Of a DNA stretch of 64,000 bases, positions 50,363 to 62,600 are shown piece after piece. How positions within the stretch are numbered: the stretch's first letter is position 1; the number at the start of each line of letters is the position of its first letter. The stretch comes from Lanius collurio (taxonomy: Eukaryota; Chordata; Aves; Passeriformes; Laniidae), in assembly GCA_020086605.1 (NCBI GenBank), contig JACBWW010000047.1, positions 2,494,363 through 2,558,362 of the forward strand. The letters run 5' to 3'. The notes under the pieces were generated by a model. The model was not told the origin of the DNA and searched no databases. It saw nothing but the letters and a program-made list of their open reading frames with translations. Both the position numbers and the translations under genes were made by a program.

Positions 50363-53300
50363 CAAGAGTAGCTACATCCTGAGCCCGAGGGGTCTCTGCT
50401 AGGGGGACAGGCAGCTGGAGGTGGGCAAGTTTTAAGCTAGGGCACAGTAAAGCCACCATAACAAGGTTGCCTAAATCCTCAGCAATTCCCATATAAACAA
50501 ATGTATCTGGGAAATAAGCACTGAAAATGCCTGTCTTCAAAATCCACCTCTTTTCTTGGACAAAAGTATTCCCAGACAGAAGTCTGGGCAATGGAAGACC
50601 AGGAAGGGCAGCAATATGAGGATTCACTTCAGTGCACATCAGCATTGCCCAGGCACAGAGGAAAACAGAGGTCCAGAGAGGAAGAATAACTGTGCTGCAG
50701 GAATTGCATTGCACCATGCTGCAGACTTGAGGGGGAACTACAACAGCAGGGTCACCTTTTTCTGGCATCACCAGACTTAAATTCCTACCCAGAGCTCCTG
50801 GAGCAAATAAAGTGTGTGTGGACTCCCAGAGGTGCACACACCCCACAAGACTTACTTTAAACCTGCAAGCCTTTGGGCCATGTTTTAAGCAAAACATTAC
50901 ACTTAAAGCCAAGAGCCAGGCGCTTGGCACCTCCTTGAACCTGCCTTGTCACAGCCCAGCCCAAGTGCCCTAATCAGCATTCCTCCTGACAAGTTTATAC
51001 TCTAATTGATAAAATTAGACTAAGTCCTATTGTGCCAAAAGGCAGTATAATTTCAATTAGCTCTATTTAAACAATTGATAGCTCTCATACAGGAAGTACA
51101 GTACTTGAAGTAGGCAAATTACTTTTAATTCCCTGCTTTTCTACTGTGTCAAGTATTTTCTTGTGGATAAGCAGACTTCCAGGTTATTATATTTTGTAAC
51201 CTTTCTTTCATTTATCATTATCAGTCTGAAATGAGGCCCTTAAATATCCTATTACTCAAGAGAGCATCTTTGTTTATTCCTGTTGATGCTTAACCCCCAG
51301 CTATCTGCAGAACAGCCTTCAAGGAGAACATACCAGCACACACCTGTGATTGAAACTGCAGTAGGAGAAGACAAAAAGAGAACTGACAATATCCTATATC
51401 ACAAGGCAAGAGGAAGAATCCAAAGTGCTATATTATCTTCCTGAGAAACACAGCAGAAATGTTGCCTCTGCCACCAGCGTGGGGCTTCTAACAAAAATGA
51501 TGCTGGTGCTTTCCTGGGGACAAAGAGCTCTGCAAGCAAAACTTTGCTCTGACTCTCAGCTCACTCAATACTGTGAGAAGAGTAACAAAATTTGCACAGA
51601 AACTGGGACTACCAGGTAAGAAATAAGTAATGTTGAGAAGTGGCAGGCATGTCTTAAGGAGCACTGTAAAAAATGCTTAGCTGTACACTCTGAACACTCA
51701 CATTTTATACAAAGGGATATGCTAAAAACTGCCCCAAATTTTGAGTTTTCCTCCTCAGTCAGCCACTTGTGGTCTTTCCTATAGTGCAAGCAGGGGGTTT
51801 TCATATCATGCATGCTATTAGCAATGTTAAAAAATCTACCCAGCAATCCTCACTGAATTAACTTTTACAGTTTTTTTCTTGTATTTCAACATCCTTTACC
51901 ACAGTATTAGTAATGCTGTGTTCCTACACAGCAATGTGAAAAGACCTGGCTGGAAAAGAGTGGTTTTTTTTTTTGGCCCTCAGAGAGGGGAAAAAAAAAA
52001 ATCAGTTTTCAGTTTGCAAAAACACAAAATACTTAGGGTTTTTTTGGTTTTTTTTGAATGAGAGATTTGCTGAAATGAGTGATCCTAGAAGGATGGGACA
52101 GATAAGCTGCTATCCCCTAGGATTCACATGTATATACTCTACAAACACATAAATAGTCCCATTTTCAAGCAAACCATTGTTGTACATAGCTCAAGCATGC
52201 ATGGCTGTGGTCACATATCCATGGCATCAATCACAGGATATGGTCTAAGCTTTCCCAAAGTTATACACCACATTTAGATTTAGTAGGAAAGAGTGGCAAT
52301 TGTGAGAGAATGCTCATTTTCACTCTACTCACTGAAACAGCAATGTCTTTTCTCAAAGGTGTAGAGAAAAAACATTGAAGTCAGAAGGACAAAGGTGACC
52401 CAGCTTTGGCCACAGCAAAGACCATCAAACTAGAGCTCTGGAGCAGAGGAACACACAGTTATTTTCTTTCCTCCCTGATGGCTATCAGCTCTGTTTTTAG
52501 GGGTTGTGTATGCTAAGCATGCACTACCTACACACACAGCATTTCCATCCTACCTCTCTAACTGGTCTAATCATGCATTTCATTAGTAAGGTAATTTCTA
52601 ATGTCACACATTGCATTAACCAAGTCCTTCAATTTATTTTCTTCCCCACTTTTCTCAGCTAATAAAGGAGGGCAAGGAAGAAGGGGAAAGAAACTGCCCA
52701 TATTCAACACTGTTAAAACTTTACCAAGCTCTGCACAGGCTTTTCAAGTTCACACCTCTCAGAATTAGGGCAACTTTATTTCATTTTTACTGCTGCTAGA
52801 GACTAGAAACAATTTCTCTAGAGGTGGGTTTATAGGGCATTGGGACACTGTTTTCCAGCTGGATGGCTGCAAATAGATGGCTGGGAAATGCCTACATCCT
52901 CAGGAGCTCCCTGAAGCCCTGCTAGCCACTCCCTGCCTTTCAGAGCCCATCAGAGATGGATGAGTGACTCAGTTGTCACTCAGCATCAAGGAAGGGGATC
53001 CTAATCCACGGGGCTGATAATTTCCAGCCTGTAAATCCACTAGAAATACCTCCCTTGCCATTCTTCTCCTCTCTAACTCCCCAGTTTACTTTGTTTTAAA
53101 CAGATTTGCCTATTTATTTGCTGTTAACTGCCACTAGTCCGCTTCTAGCAGGACCTTAAATGAGCAGAGACATTGTCCTGTTGGCTCAGTTCAATTAATC
53201 ATTTCAACTGATGGCTGCTTAATTTAGCTGGCAAAACATCAGCAACCACCCTGCTAATCCAAACAAACCCAAATCCCTGGGGCACAGCATCAAGGCAGGG

Positions 53301-54140
53301 TGGGGGGCTATGATCAGATCTGTCCCACTCTGGAACTGCTGGCAAAGCCCTTCTACACCCTTGGTGAGCACCTCAGGTAACACAGGGACGTGCTGTAAGG
53401 GCAGCACCAGGGACACAGCAGCAGAAGGGGACAAGATAAGCACCTGAGAGCTCCAAGCCCAAATCCCTACAACAGCCCAGAAGCTTTCTGCATCACTGGG
53501 GTCTGTGCAACCCTGCTGCATCCTGAGCTTGTTGTGCAGTGCTGACAGCCAGGCATGGAGGAAAGCAGAAAAACAGCAATGTGCTCTTCTGTAATCTTGC
53601 TGTCTCGCTTGGGACACTTCACTCGGAGTGATAAGGCCAGATCAGTGGTGGAGGTATTCATAACTGAGAGCAAACACCCCCTGTCTGGCTTTCAGTACCT
53701 TCCTCGGGCTGGCTGTTCGATTTCCCAATACCTTTAATGACCTCAGACCCATTTAAACCTATTTTAAGGAACTCGATGCTAAACATGTTTCTGCCATCAG
53801 AAGGAGCCTGCCAGACACCTCACAGCAGCTGGTAAAAGGGTGTGCCCTTTGCACTGGCCACAGGACTTACTGAATAGCACCTTAAATGAAAAAAGCTCCT
53901 AATCTTCAACTAAAGATAGAACTTGATAGATTTATTTAACAAGCAGCTGACTTGGAAAATACAGGTATCTCCAAATTGTCATGCATGATCCTGCAGTGCC
54001 ACTCAGGCCACCTCCCTCCTCCCTGGCCTTTGGTGCAAAAACCTTCTCAAATGATAAATGTTGCCTAAACACAGATAAATTTAGGAAGTCAGATTGACTG
54101 CTCTTTGCTACAGCATGACTGACAGCTTGCAAAAACTAGG
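50363..54140. other. Single-copy noncoding DNA
   Basis: No gene or transposable element is recognised. A 196-codon minus-strand ORF (50,340-50,930) abuts and slightly overlaps the LTR end; it has hydrophobic stretches but no known motif. AT-rich sequence around 50,990-51,110 has several CAATT/AATTG motifs. T-rich tracts lie near 51,962-52,055. Confidence 0.55.
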
Positions 54141-54370
54141 GAGAGAATTAATGTGTTTAACAGTGCTACAATAATCACAATATATTTACATTTTTCTGAC
54201 ACATTAGTCAAACATTTATCACTTCTTAAAATGCAGCTATGATACTTTGTCTAAACTGTCATGAGTCACAATGTAATTACATGGTAATCATATGGCAATT
54301 AATTTATATGATATTCATTTGAAACAGAGAAGAATTAGGCTTGTGATAGCGTGCAAAATTAACAGGCACA
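54141..54370. promoter_or_regulatory. AT-rich candidate regulatory block with AP-1 site
   Basis: A perfect 12-bp palindrome ATGTAATTACAT (54,271-54,282) lies just after a perfect AP-1 consensus TGAGTCA (54,262-54,268). It is followed by GGTAATCATATGG and GCAATTAATTTATATGA. Paired homeodomain, bZIP and E-box-like CATATG sites within 60 bases suggest an enhancer. Motif evidence only. Confidence 0.28.
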
Positions 54371-57300
54371 CCAGACAAGGAATGAAAATCAAGCCACTGG
54401 AAAAAAAAAAAAAAGTAGGAAAATAAATCTTAAAATCAATGTTTAAACAAATTGCTCCAAGCTCTAGGGAAAAGCTATGAGACTAAACCATCTTAATTTT
54501 GCCTTTCTGAATTTCTTTCTGAAGCAATTCCTAAAAAGTTTTCTTTTTAAACTTCAGTTTAACCCCTTCCACCCAACAAAAAGGACCTTTTTGATCGCCC
54601 TACAACATGCATTTTAACAGTTTCCAAACTGAACTACATAAGGAAAACAAACAAAACGTGAGGTTTGCAAAGCTCTTCTGTGTCCTTTTTCAGGATTTCA
54701 GGTCTCCAGGTCGCTGCCAGGACTTACAGGATGCTCAGGTGCCAACAGACAATCATGGCAATACTGATCTCTCCTTGCTTCAGAGACCTCCAGCCCTGCA
54801 ATCTCTTTTTCTAATCTAGCAGATAACTGCAGGTAAAAACTCCTTCTCTTGAGCACTGAGCTCTGGTCACCAAGCTGAACCCTCTGGTGATGGGAAACTC
54901 CAAAATGGACAAGGTCTGAAGGAGGCAAAGATGGTTCAGTCACAATTATAATATTCTATCTGTCCAGAACCTAGGAGCAGGATGACTGGGAGAAAAAGAG
55001 ATAAGCTAAAAAACCAAGGGGTACCCATCAAAGACAAAGTTCAGAACTTATGAAGGGCCTTGAACAGCAACATTTTAACAGCAACAGAGAGTAAATAGTA
55101 AAAAAAGAAAAAGCGTTTCACAGTGAAGAAAATTAAGATGCTGTATGTGGTAAATTATTCCATTTACAGCTTCCTTTTAAAAAGTCATACTAATTAATGA
55201 CTTCAGCTAATCTCATTCACAAGACAGCCTGTATTTATTTTGCAAAGAAAACGTTTAAATGGAATCGCCTATTGAGAACTTTCTAACTCATCTTCAGCAG
55301 TTGTCTTGGGAAACAGCACTGTAGTCATATTTAATACATGCACTGTGTACAGCAACTTTGATAAAAATGGGAATAAAATTATACAATTATTGCATTAATT
55401 ATACACGATACACTTTTGTTCAGTGGCCCTTAGTGCTTTTCAGAATAGCTGGGTCACCTGGAGGAAAATCACACTGCAAAGCTTTTTCATTAACACTCCA
55501 AGCAGCTGTAAGAACAAAACCCAACAGTCACTTGAAAGTAAGCTCCATGGAGTAGATAACGTGGGTACAGGGGTCATGCAGTGTCATATTCCCAACAATC
55601 CCCTTATCCTGCTTTGGTCTTGGAAAACACTCAGTCATTCTGGCTCCTCACCCTGGGATGCTGCTGAAACACATCTGGAACCACTGGGTTTTGTCCAGTA
55701 GTTTAAGTCAACCTGACACAGTGCTGCCATAATTTCCCCATCCCCCTTTTCCTCACCTGCTCTCATCCAACCACAGCACCTGGGCCAGGAGCTCCCATGC
55801 ACTGGGAAATGGGAAGCACCATTTTGGTGGCACCCTGCACTAGGGAGTTCCTGAGATAACATCACCCTGCAGGAACAGGTTCTCTCCCTGTCATGCAGGT
55901 CAGGGAGCAGCAAATCCCAAACTGCAGAATCCACGTGCAGACATGGAGTCTGAGAGGCTGAAGGTGCAGCCACCATGGCAAATGTGGCACCAGGAACAGC
56001 ACTGTCCCCACTACTCTGAGCCCCCACGCCTGGTAGCCAGCTAGGCCACCCCCACTGCTGTCACCTTGGCAAAATCACCAAATGAGTCGGTCTGAATAAA
56101 AAACTCAAATTGTTTCTGAGGAAAGACCAGAGGAATGGTGGCTGGCATTGCTCTGGGAAGTTCCAGCCACAACCAGAAGAGGGTGGAGGTGATGCCAGAT
56201 GTAGGAGGGGACACTGGCAGAGATGCAGAGAGGGGAACCTGTGCAAAAAGGGTTAAGCTGGGGAGTCACAGCTGCTTGGAGCCTTTCATGTGTGTTGATT
56301 TATAACTTCTTAGTGCCTCACTTGTGAAATGGGGTCCAAAACAACTCTGCCCATGCACAGCACAGAGCCCATCTCGTTCAGGACATGGATGACAAATGAC
56401 ACTTAACAGAATCCCATCACTTCTTATACATCACAACTTCATTGCCAGCTGCCACACTGCAGAGCCACTCTCAGACTCCTCCCCTGAAGTATGGGGAAGA
56501 AAATAGTTATTTCAAGCTCCTAATCCTATTTACTGGTGGCCTTACTATTTGTGTAGGGTAAATACACTGAGGCTTAGGCAAATAATGAAAAAATAATAAT
56601 GACCTAATTAATTCTCTGATTGACTTGATAAATGCTCTCCAAACAGAAAGGAAAATGGAATCATAAATAATGTACTCTTTCCACTGATGGAAAGAGTTTT
56701 GAATAAACTTGCACTGGCTCAGTGTTTGCTGAGACAGCTTCAGCCTGACCACAGGTACCACACCTGCCAGGAACTGCCAGCCTGAGTCCTGATGGGCTGT
56801 TGCTCCATCTGATGCTATGCCTGAATTTTTAGGAGCAAGGTGGAGGGTGCATAAAGCAGCTGAGGCAAACAGATGTCCTGGTCCAGAAACATGAGTCACT
56901 TCTTTTACCCACCACCCTCCCTGAGTACGGCGTTAAACTGCACCAAGTCTGTGTTTACAGGTGGGCAGAGAAAGGCTTCAAGTGGTTTGGCCTTTTCTAA
57001 AACCCAAAACTCCACCTGGCTCAAGCTCAAACACAGCAGGGAGCTGCTGTGCCTAGGCAGGAGCTGGTACCCCCACACAGCACCTCTTACCCAAGAGTCT
57101 CCCCAATACCCAAGGCCTTCTCCAGGCTCTGCAGCAGATCCATCCTTTACTCAGCACGTGTCTGAGGCAGCCGAGCTCACAGGAGGGCTGCAGCTGAACT
57201 TTGGGTTTGTTTCTGGCTGCCCTCCCTGCCTGCAGAGCTAACACAGACAGCTCTCACAACACACCTCTGTGAGGTGCATAGAGAGCAGGCTGGGCAAAGT

Positions 57301-57690
57301 GTCAGCAAATAAATTATTTATCATATTATTGAGCGGGTTTAGCTGATCAATACGAAGAAACCCCCAAATGCACTGAAATGCTTAGCAAGGCAAAATCTTT
57401 GCATCCACTGGATCAGCACACCAGTCTTTGCAAGGACTGGATTCATCTCTGGATTCTTCTGGAGAAGAACTCCCAGTGTATGTTTGCAGCCAAACCCTAA
57501 CCCCACAGCCCTGGTGTCACCAGCCCATGGGCCACAGGACAAGCACTTCTAAGACTTGCCAGAAGTATCTTCTTCCTGCTTTATATGCTCAAATCAGGTT
57601 TCACAGATGACTCTTCATGAAAAATGCCTTAGTGGACTACAAATTCTGCCATCTCTTCCACACCTGCTCCAGGCTCCCGTTAAAAATGGC
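54371..57690. other. Single-copy noncoding DNA
   Basis: No gene or transposable element is recognised. A splice-acceptor-like tract ending TTTTTCAG at 54,686-54,693 precedes 41 open codons to a TAG at 54,817, too short to call. An A14 run lies near 54,401. ORFs of about 130 codons on the minus strand (55,635-56,027; 56,507-56,899) have no family likeness. Confidence 0.55.
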
Positions 57691-57990
57691 AAAGACAACT
57701 AGTTGTACATAAATAAATTATACTTGTATGGATAAAGCCAGTCAATGTGGGAGATCAGATGCAGCTCAATTACTGCCTCCATGACAGTAATGGGGAAAAT
57801 ACCCTGCCATGACCTATTGCAAACCCAAGAGAAAAGGCACTGGCAGGGACTGAGCTAATTGTACATAATTAAACAATGTAACTGCACCCTTTACAGTAAT
57901 TTCAATGAAGTTCAATGATACACACATTTATGAATTTTATTACAACTTCTGTGATCTTCATTTTGTTTCATTTATTACATTTCTTATGGA
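57691..57990. promoter_or_regulatory. AT-rich candidate conserved element
   Basis: TTGTACATAA occurs at 57,703-57,712 and again at 57,859-57,868, each time next to AATTA-type motifs. A CTCAATTACTGCCTCCATGA stretch lies between. The block is repeat-free with few ORFs. It resembles a noncoding regulatory element, but only by texture. Confidence 0.25.
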
Positions 57991-59181
57991 GGCACGAGCT
58001 CTTTTCACTTCAACAAAATCTGACCTGCATTTTTATGAATAACTTGTTTCCATCAAATTTTAACCCAGCAAAGAGAAGGCAGCTTTGATAAAATGCCATG
58101 GAAAAATCCATCCTTGTTAGTTTGGAGAAAGTTTTCAAAGAATAAACATATCAGCATGGGGGGGAGGGGAAATACCAATTTTTGACTGACCAAAGTAAAC
58201 TGCATATTAATCTTGAGTGTGGCAAATAGCTCCACCTGTGAAGGGGAAGGAAAAACACTTGAAAAATCAAGGTGCTTATTGCTTTGTAGTTTACTAGAAT
58301 GTATTATTTAAAACAAATTAAGCACTTGGAGATGAACAACAACAAAAAAATTCAACTGTTGCAAAACAAAATGCTTTGCAGGACTTTTGGTTTGATGAGT
58401 GAAATAAAAAAATTTCTCACGTGGGGCAACCCCAACTGACTATTTGAATTCTTTCTCAGCTGAGCTGAAGCATCAAATATTTCTACAGCTCTGGCTTTTA
58501 TAGCAGTTTGCTTCTCTTGGTCACAAATCCTCCTTTGCCACCTCCCTCACCCAGGTGCTGCTATCTACTATTAGGTCTCTCACAAAACATCACCCATTAC
58601 CTTCTTTTTCCCTATTGCAGAAGTTTTATCACCGACAGCAGGACAACACTCATGAAACATCCTTTCAATGCCACCATAAGAGCACCCACAGCCCAAGCGC
58701 CACTCCAGCTGACCAAGATGAAACCACTGACATGCCAAGAGTGCTGGGGCTCATCTCTCCAGCATGTTTTCCCCCAAAGGTTCTGGGCTGTGCATCACCT
58801 CAGTTTGGCCTCAGTGATAACTTGCAGTGAACAGCTTTGACAAGGGGCAGTCCCTCAAGGCTCTGGCGTGTGCATAAAGAGTTCATTTTTAAAGATAAAA
58901 TGGAATAATCCGTTTAACTTGTACCAGGGGGATGGCATTCCCCATTCACTGAAATACCTGGCTGCTGTACACTGCCTATGTTTCAGCTGTCTGGCTGCAT
59001 TTTGCCATTTTCCAGTGGGAAAGTTTTAGAGGTCTCCTGAGGAAGGCTTTGAAAATAAAAAAAAAAAAGTAACAAGGTGAAAACCCCTGAATGAAAATAT
59101 GAGGAATTGATTTAAGAATCTTAGAGGCAAAGATGATTATGTACCACCTCACATTTCTGGGATGAAACTCTGCCAGGCACC
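57991..59181. other. Single-copy DNA with one exon-like ORF
   Basis: The notable item is 58,621-58,830. A polypyrimidine tract CTTCTTTTTCCCTATTGCAG ends at 58,620 and is followed in phase 0 by 69 open codons to TGA. The predicted peptide is hydrophilic (His/Gln/Ser/Thr-rich) in its first half and matches nothing I recognise. An AATAAA at 59,054-59,059 sits inside an A-rich run downstream. This could be a terminal exon of an unknown transcript or chance. The rest shows no gene or repeat. Confidence 0.35.
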
Positions 59182-59692
59182 GAGAAGAGGAAGAGGAAGG
59201 GGAAGGGGAAGGGGAAGGGGGGNNNNNNNNNNNNNNNNNNNNNNNNNNNNNNNNNNNNNNNNNNNNNNNNNNNNNNNNNNNNNNNNNNNNNNNNNNNNNN
59301 NNNNNNNNNNNNNNNNNNNNNNNNNNNNNNNNNNNNNNNNNNNNNNNNNNNNNNNNNNNNNNNNNNNNNNNNNNNNNNNNNNNNNNNNNNNNNNNNNNNN
59401 NNNNNNNNNNNNNNNNNNNNNNNNNNNNNNNNNNNNNNNNNNNNNNNNNNNNNNNNNNNNNNNNNNNNNNNNNNNNNNNNNNNNNNNNNNNNNNNNNNNN
59501 NNNNNNNNNNNNNNNNNNNNNNNNNNNNNNNNNNNNNNNNNNNNNNNNNNNNNNNNNNNNNNNNNNNNNNNNNNNNNNNNNNNNNNNNNNAGAGAAGAGA
59601 GAGAAGAGAGAGAAGAGAGGAGAGAGAAGAGAGAGAAGAGAGAGAAGAGAGAAGAGAGAAGAGAGAAGAGAAGAGAAGAGAAAAGAGAAAGG
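59182..59692. repeat. Homopurine microsatellite spanning an assembly gap
   Basis: All known bases on the plus strand are purines: (GGAAGG/GGGGAA)n at 59,182-59,222 and (AGAGAAG/AGAGA)n at 59,591-59,692. If the gap is also purine, the tract is about 511 bases. Such mirror-like purine tracts can form triplex DNA and are hard to sequence, which explains the gap. Reading frames across it are artefacts. Confidence 0.9.
59223..59590. other. Assembly gap of 368 N
   Basis: An unbroken run of N. The true length and content are unknown. Confidence 1.
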
Positions 59693-62600
59693 TCTTATAA
59701 TGAAACAACCACGTGCTAAAGGTGAATGGGTGGCTGGGGTGAAAGAGAACAAGATGAAGACACTTGGACTCCAACACAGGAGCAAAGCTGCCTGTTAAGC
59801 ACAGTCAGATCCCAGGTTTGCTGGGATCCCTGGGAGAAATGTCTGCTTGGCTATCACTGCATGCAAACCACGGAGTGATCCAGCAAATGCTCTTGGACAG
59901 AGGGCAAATGGGTTTCCCACTGACAGCCCCAGTTTAAGGGATTGTGGTTGGCCTCCCCCTCGCACTTAGGGAAGCAGCACGTCCGTCCTACCTGTCCTCC
60001 TGTTCCTCCTACCAGCCTGCCTGGTTTATTGCCTCTCTTTGAAGAAGGCAAACCTCTGGGGAAGCATATCAGGAACAAATCACAATCAGTCTTCATAAAA
60101 AATAACAACAATAAAGGGAAAAAAGCGTGGCTGCCCACAGCAGCTGGCAGCTTTGCCTCCTACGGTTACTTCCATGGGCTGCTCTTCCATGCACTCGTCT
60201 GATCATGCAAAGCAAACCAGAAAAATGAGGAGACATGGAAAAGGAGGAAGGAGAACCTCAGAAGCAATAATAGGCTATGAATCTCAAATTCCAACAACAG
60301 CCTTTTTTTTTTTCTCCTGGTAATATTGTTCCAAGCAGCATGGGCTTGTAAAAGTCTAATCACTTCCCATCTGGCTCATCAATCACACGAGGGAACCGGT
60401 GCCTTGCACAACACAGTGAGTCTCAAATTGGCTCCCACCAATAATAAAAGATAGTGAGGAAGGACAATCCCTTCAGAGGATTGTTTAATAAATCACGGTT
60501 AGACAGGGAACACAAGAGAAATGGAAAAGATCTCTTGGAAAACCAGGGCCATTCAGTTCCACACAGCTTACATTATTGATACCCACTTGCTTCGACCAAT
60601 ACTCCTTAGTGAATTTCCATATTTTGATTCTTGTTATTCAACATCATCCAAAATTAAACATGAAACTTTAAATATTTAAAACCGGGCCAAGGTAGTAATT
60701 GGAGCTGATGGAAATTGCACGCTGGCACTATTCCTGCTGTGTGTGCTTGCCTGGCTGTAAAAATGCCAGAGACACACTGTTGCTACTCCTCCATTTGCAG
60801 CAGTTGCTGACATTTTACTGTAATTTATTCTCATTTTATCCTCTTCTTCTTAAAAATAACAACAACAGTACTGTCCTAATAATAAACCAACAGCTCTGAC
60901 GTCCAAAAGACCTTTTGGCAGAGGAGTGTTTCTGCCAGTAAAGGGTGCATTGTGGAGCATATGCTGCCTTTAGTCACACACTTTCCTTTCAGTAGCCTTT
61001 CCTTTCCAGTGCAGGGGCACAACTGTCAGCCACCAGCAAGATCCCATTCCAGCCTGTATGTGGTGCATTTTTTAATGGCCTCCTCCTCCACTTTTATCTG
61101 TCAGAAGCACTAAAGACTCTCACAAGCCATAAAGTGTTTCTGACATTCATGGCTTTTAGATCCTGGGTTTCAAAGAACCGCTGAAGGTTATGTTGATTAA
61201 GCCCAAAGATGTATTTCTAGAAAGCTGTAGCTTAAATAAAAAAAAAAGGTGTTTTTCTGTCACAGTGATCAGCCAAAACTGTTACTGAAGGAGAGCATAT
61301 GGGAGACGAAAGCCATCAGAGAAACGTGTGATGTTCCAGGCTGCTAAGATTTGCTCTCCAGCAGAGATCAGAGGCAGTGGGAAAGCAGAGGAGGCATTTA
61401 GCTCAATTAAAAAATAAACAAATAAAAACAAAGCCTTACGTTGAGCGAGATGATGGCCGATTACCCGCCAGTTAAGTGAGGGCTAAGAAAAATCACTGCC
61501 TCTTAAAAGTGCTATCAGATAAGAGTCCTTTTTCTTTTGTGAGAACCCCAGAGGGGCACTTGGAGAGGCCTCTGGAGGATGGAGCTGGAGATGTTTATTT
61601 AAGGCAACAAAAGAAACCTTTACTGGGAGCTTTCCTGATGCCAGGATGAAGGCCAGCTCCCTTTGCTTCTGAGAAGTCCCTGCTAACCATGCACAATGGG
61701 ATTCATCCTTCTGGCAAATTAACATCCAGTGGATGCTGTCTGCAGCAGATCTGATAAACGTTTGCATTCACTATGAATTCATGCCATGATGGAGCATTAA
61801 AATTTCGTGGGAGAAAAATTGAAAATTGCTTAAGGAGCTCTTGGGTTTATGCTTCTCAGAGTTGCAGGGATAGTTCAGTCAGCAGACATTGTAAAACTAC
61901 CAGTTGCTTCATCTAGCAAAATTTCAGCCCTTATTAGATGTAAAAAGATATGTAATTTCCTTCCAGAAGGAACAACCCAACACTTTGGGTACAGCAAGGG
62001 CTTTAACCAACGACTGAAACTTTAAAATAAAAACCACGATGAGGCCTCACAATCTGAAGGCACATTTGGAGAAAGGTGACCTTTTACGAGAGGAGCTGAG
62101 GTGCAGAAACATAGCCAAAATGATTTCTTTTTAAGCTGAAATCTCAGCGAGTAGGTGAACTCTATTCAAAGTCATTTAAATAAATAGGATTTTTATAACT
62201 CCTGGCTGCAGGCTTAGCTGGCTCCAACGTGTTTGTGCACGTGTGTGCAGATTACCTTATTCGAAATGCTTCCCTTTCAGAGATGGTATTTTCAAATTCA
62301 TCTTGTTAGATGGAACTAAGGACACCAACCCTGGGAATACTGAGTGCTCTGAGGTCCCTTGGGAACAGCTGCTCCACACCTCCCAACACAGGGCTGTGTA
62401 AAACCCTGTTTACAGTGCTCCCCTCTCCCACCACTCTGCCTACAGAGGGGCAGAAAGCTTCCAAATGCTACCTGAAAAATCCTCTTTTTCAGAAAACAGA
62501 GATTTGGGTGGGTAGTTTACTCGCCCCCAGTGGCACACTGGGGAACTTTCCAATGATAACCACCGTGTGACACCTGCATCCCTGCAATCCACCAGGGGAA

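Noticed and set aside
54686..54819. Acceptor-like TTTTTCAG followed by 41 open codons
   Set aside because: Such pyrimidine tracts are frequent by chance, the open stretch is short, and nothing downstream supports a transcript end.
58976..59785. ORFs of 185 to 269 codons across the assembly gap
   Set aside because: Most of their length is N, and the rest translates simple purine repeats.
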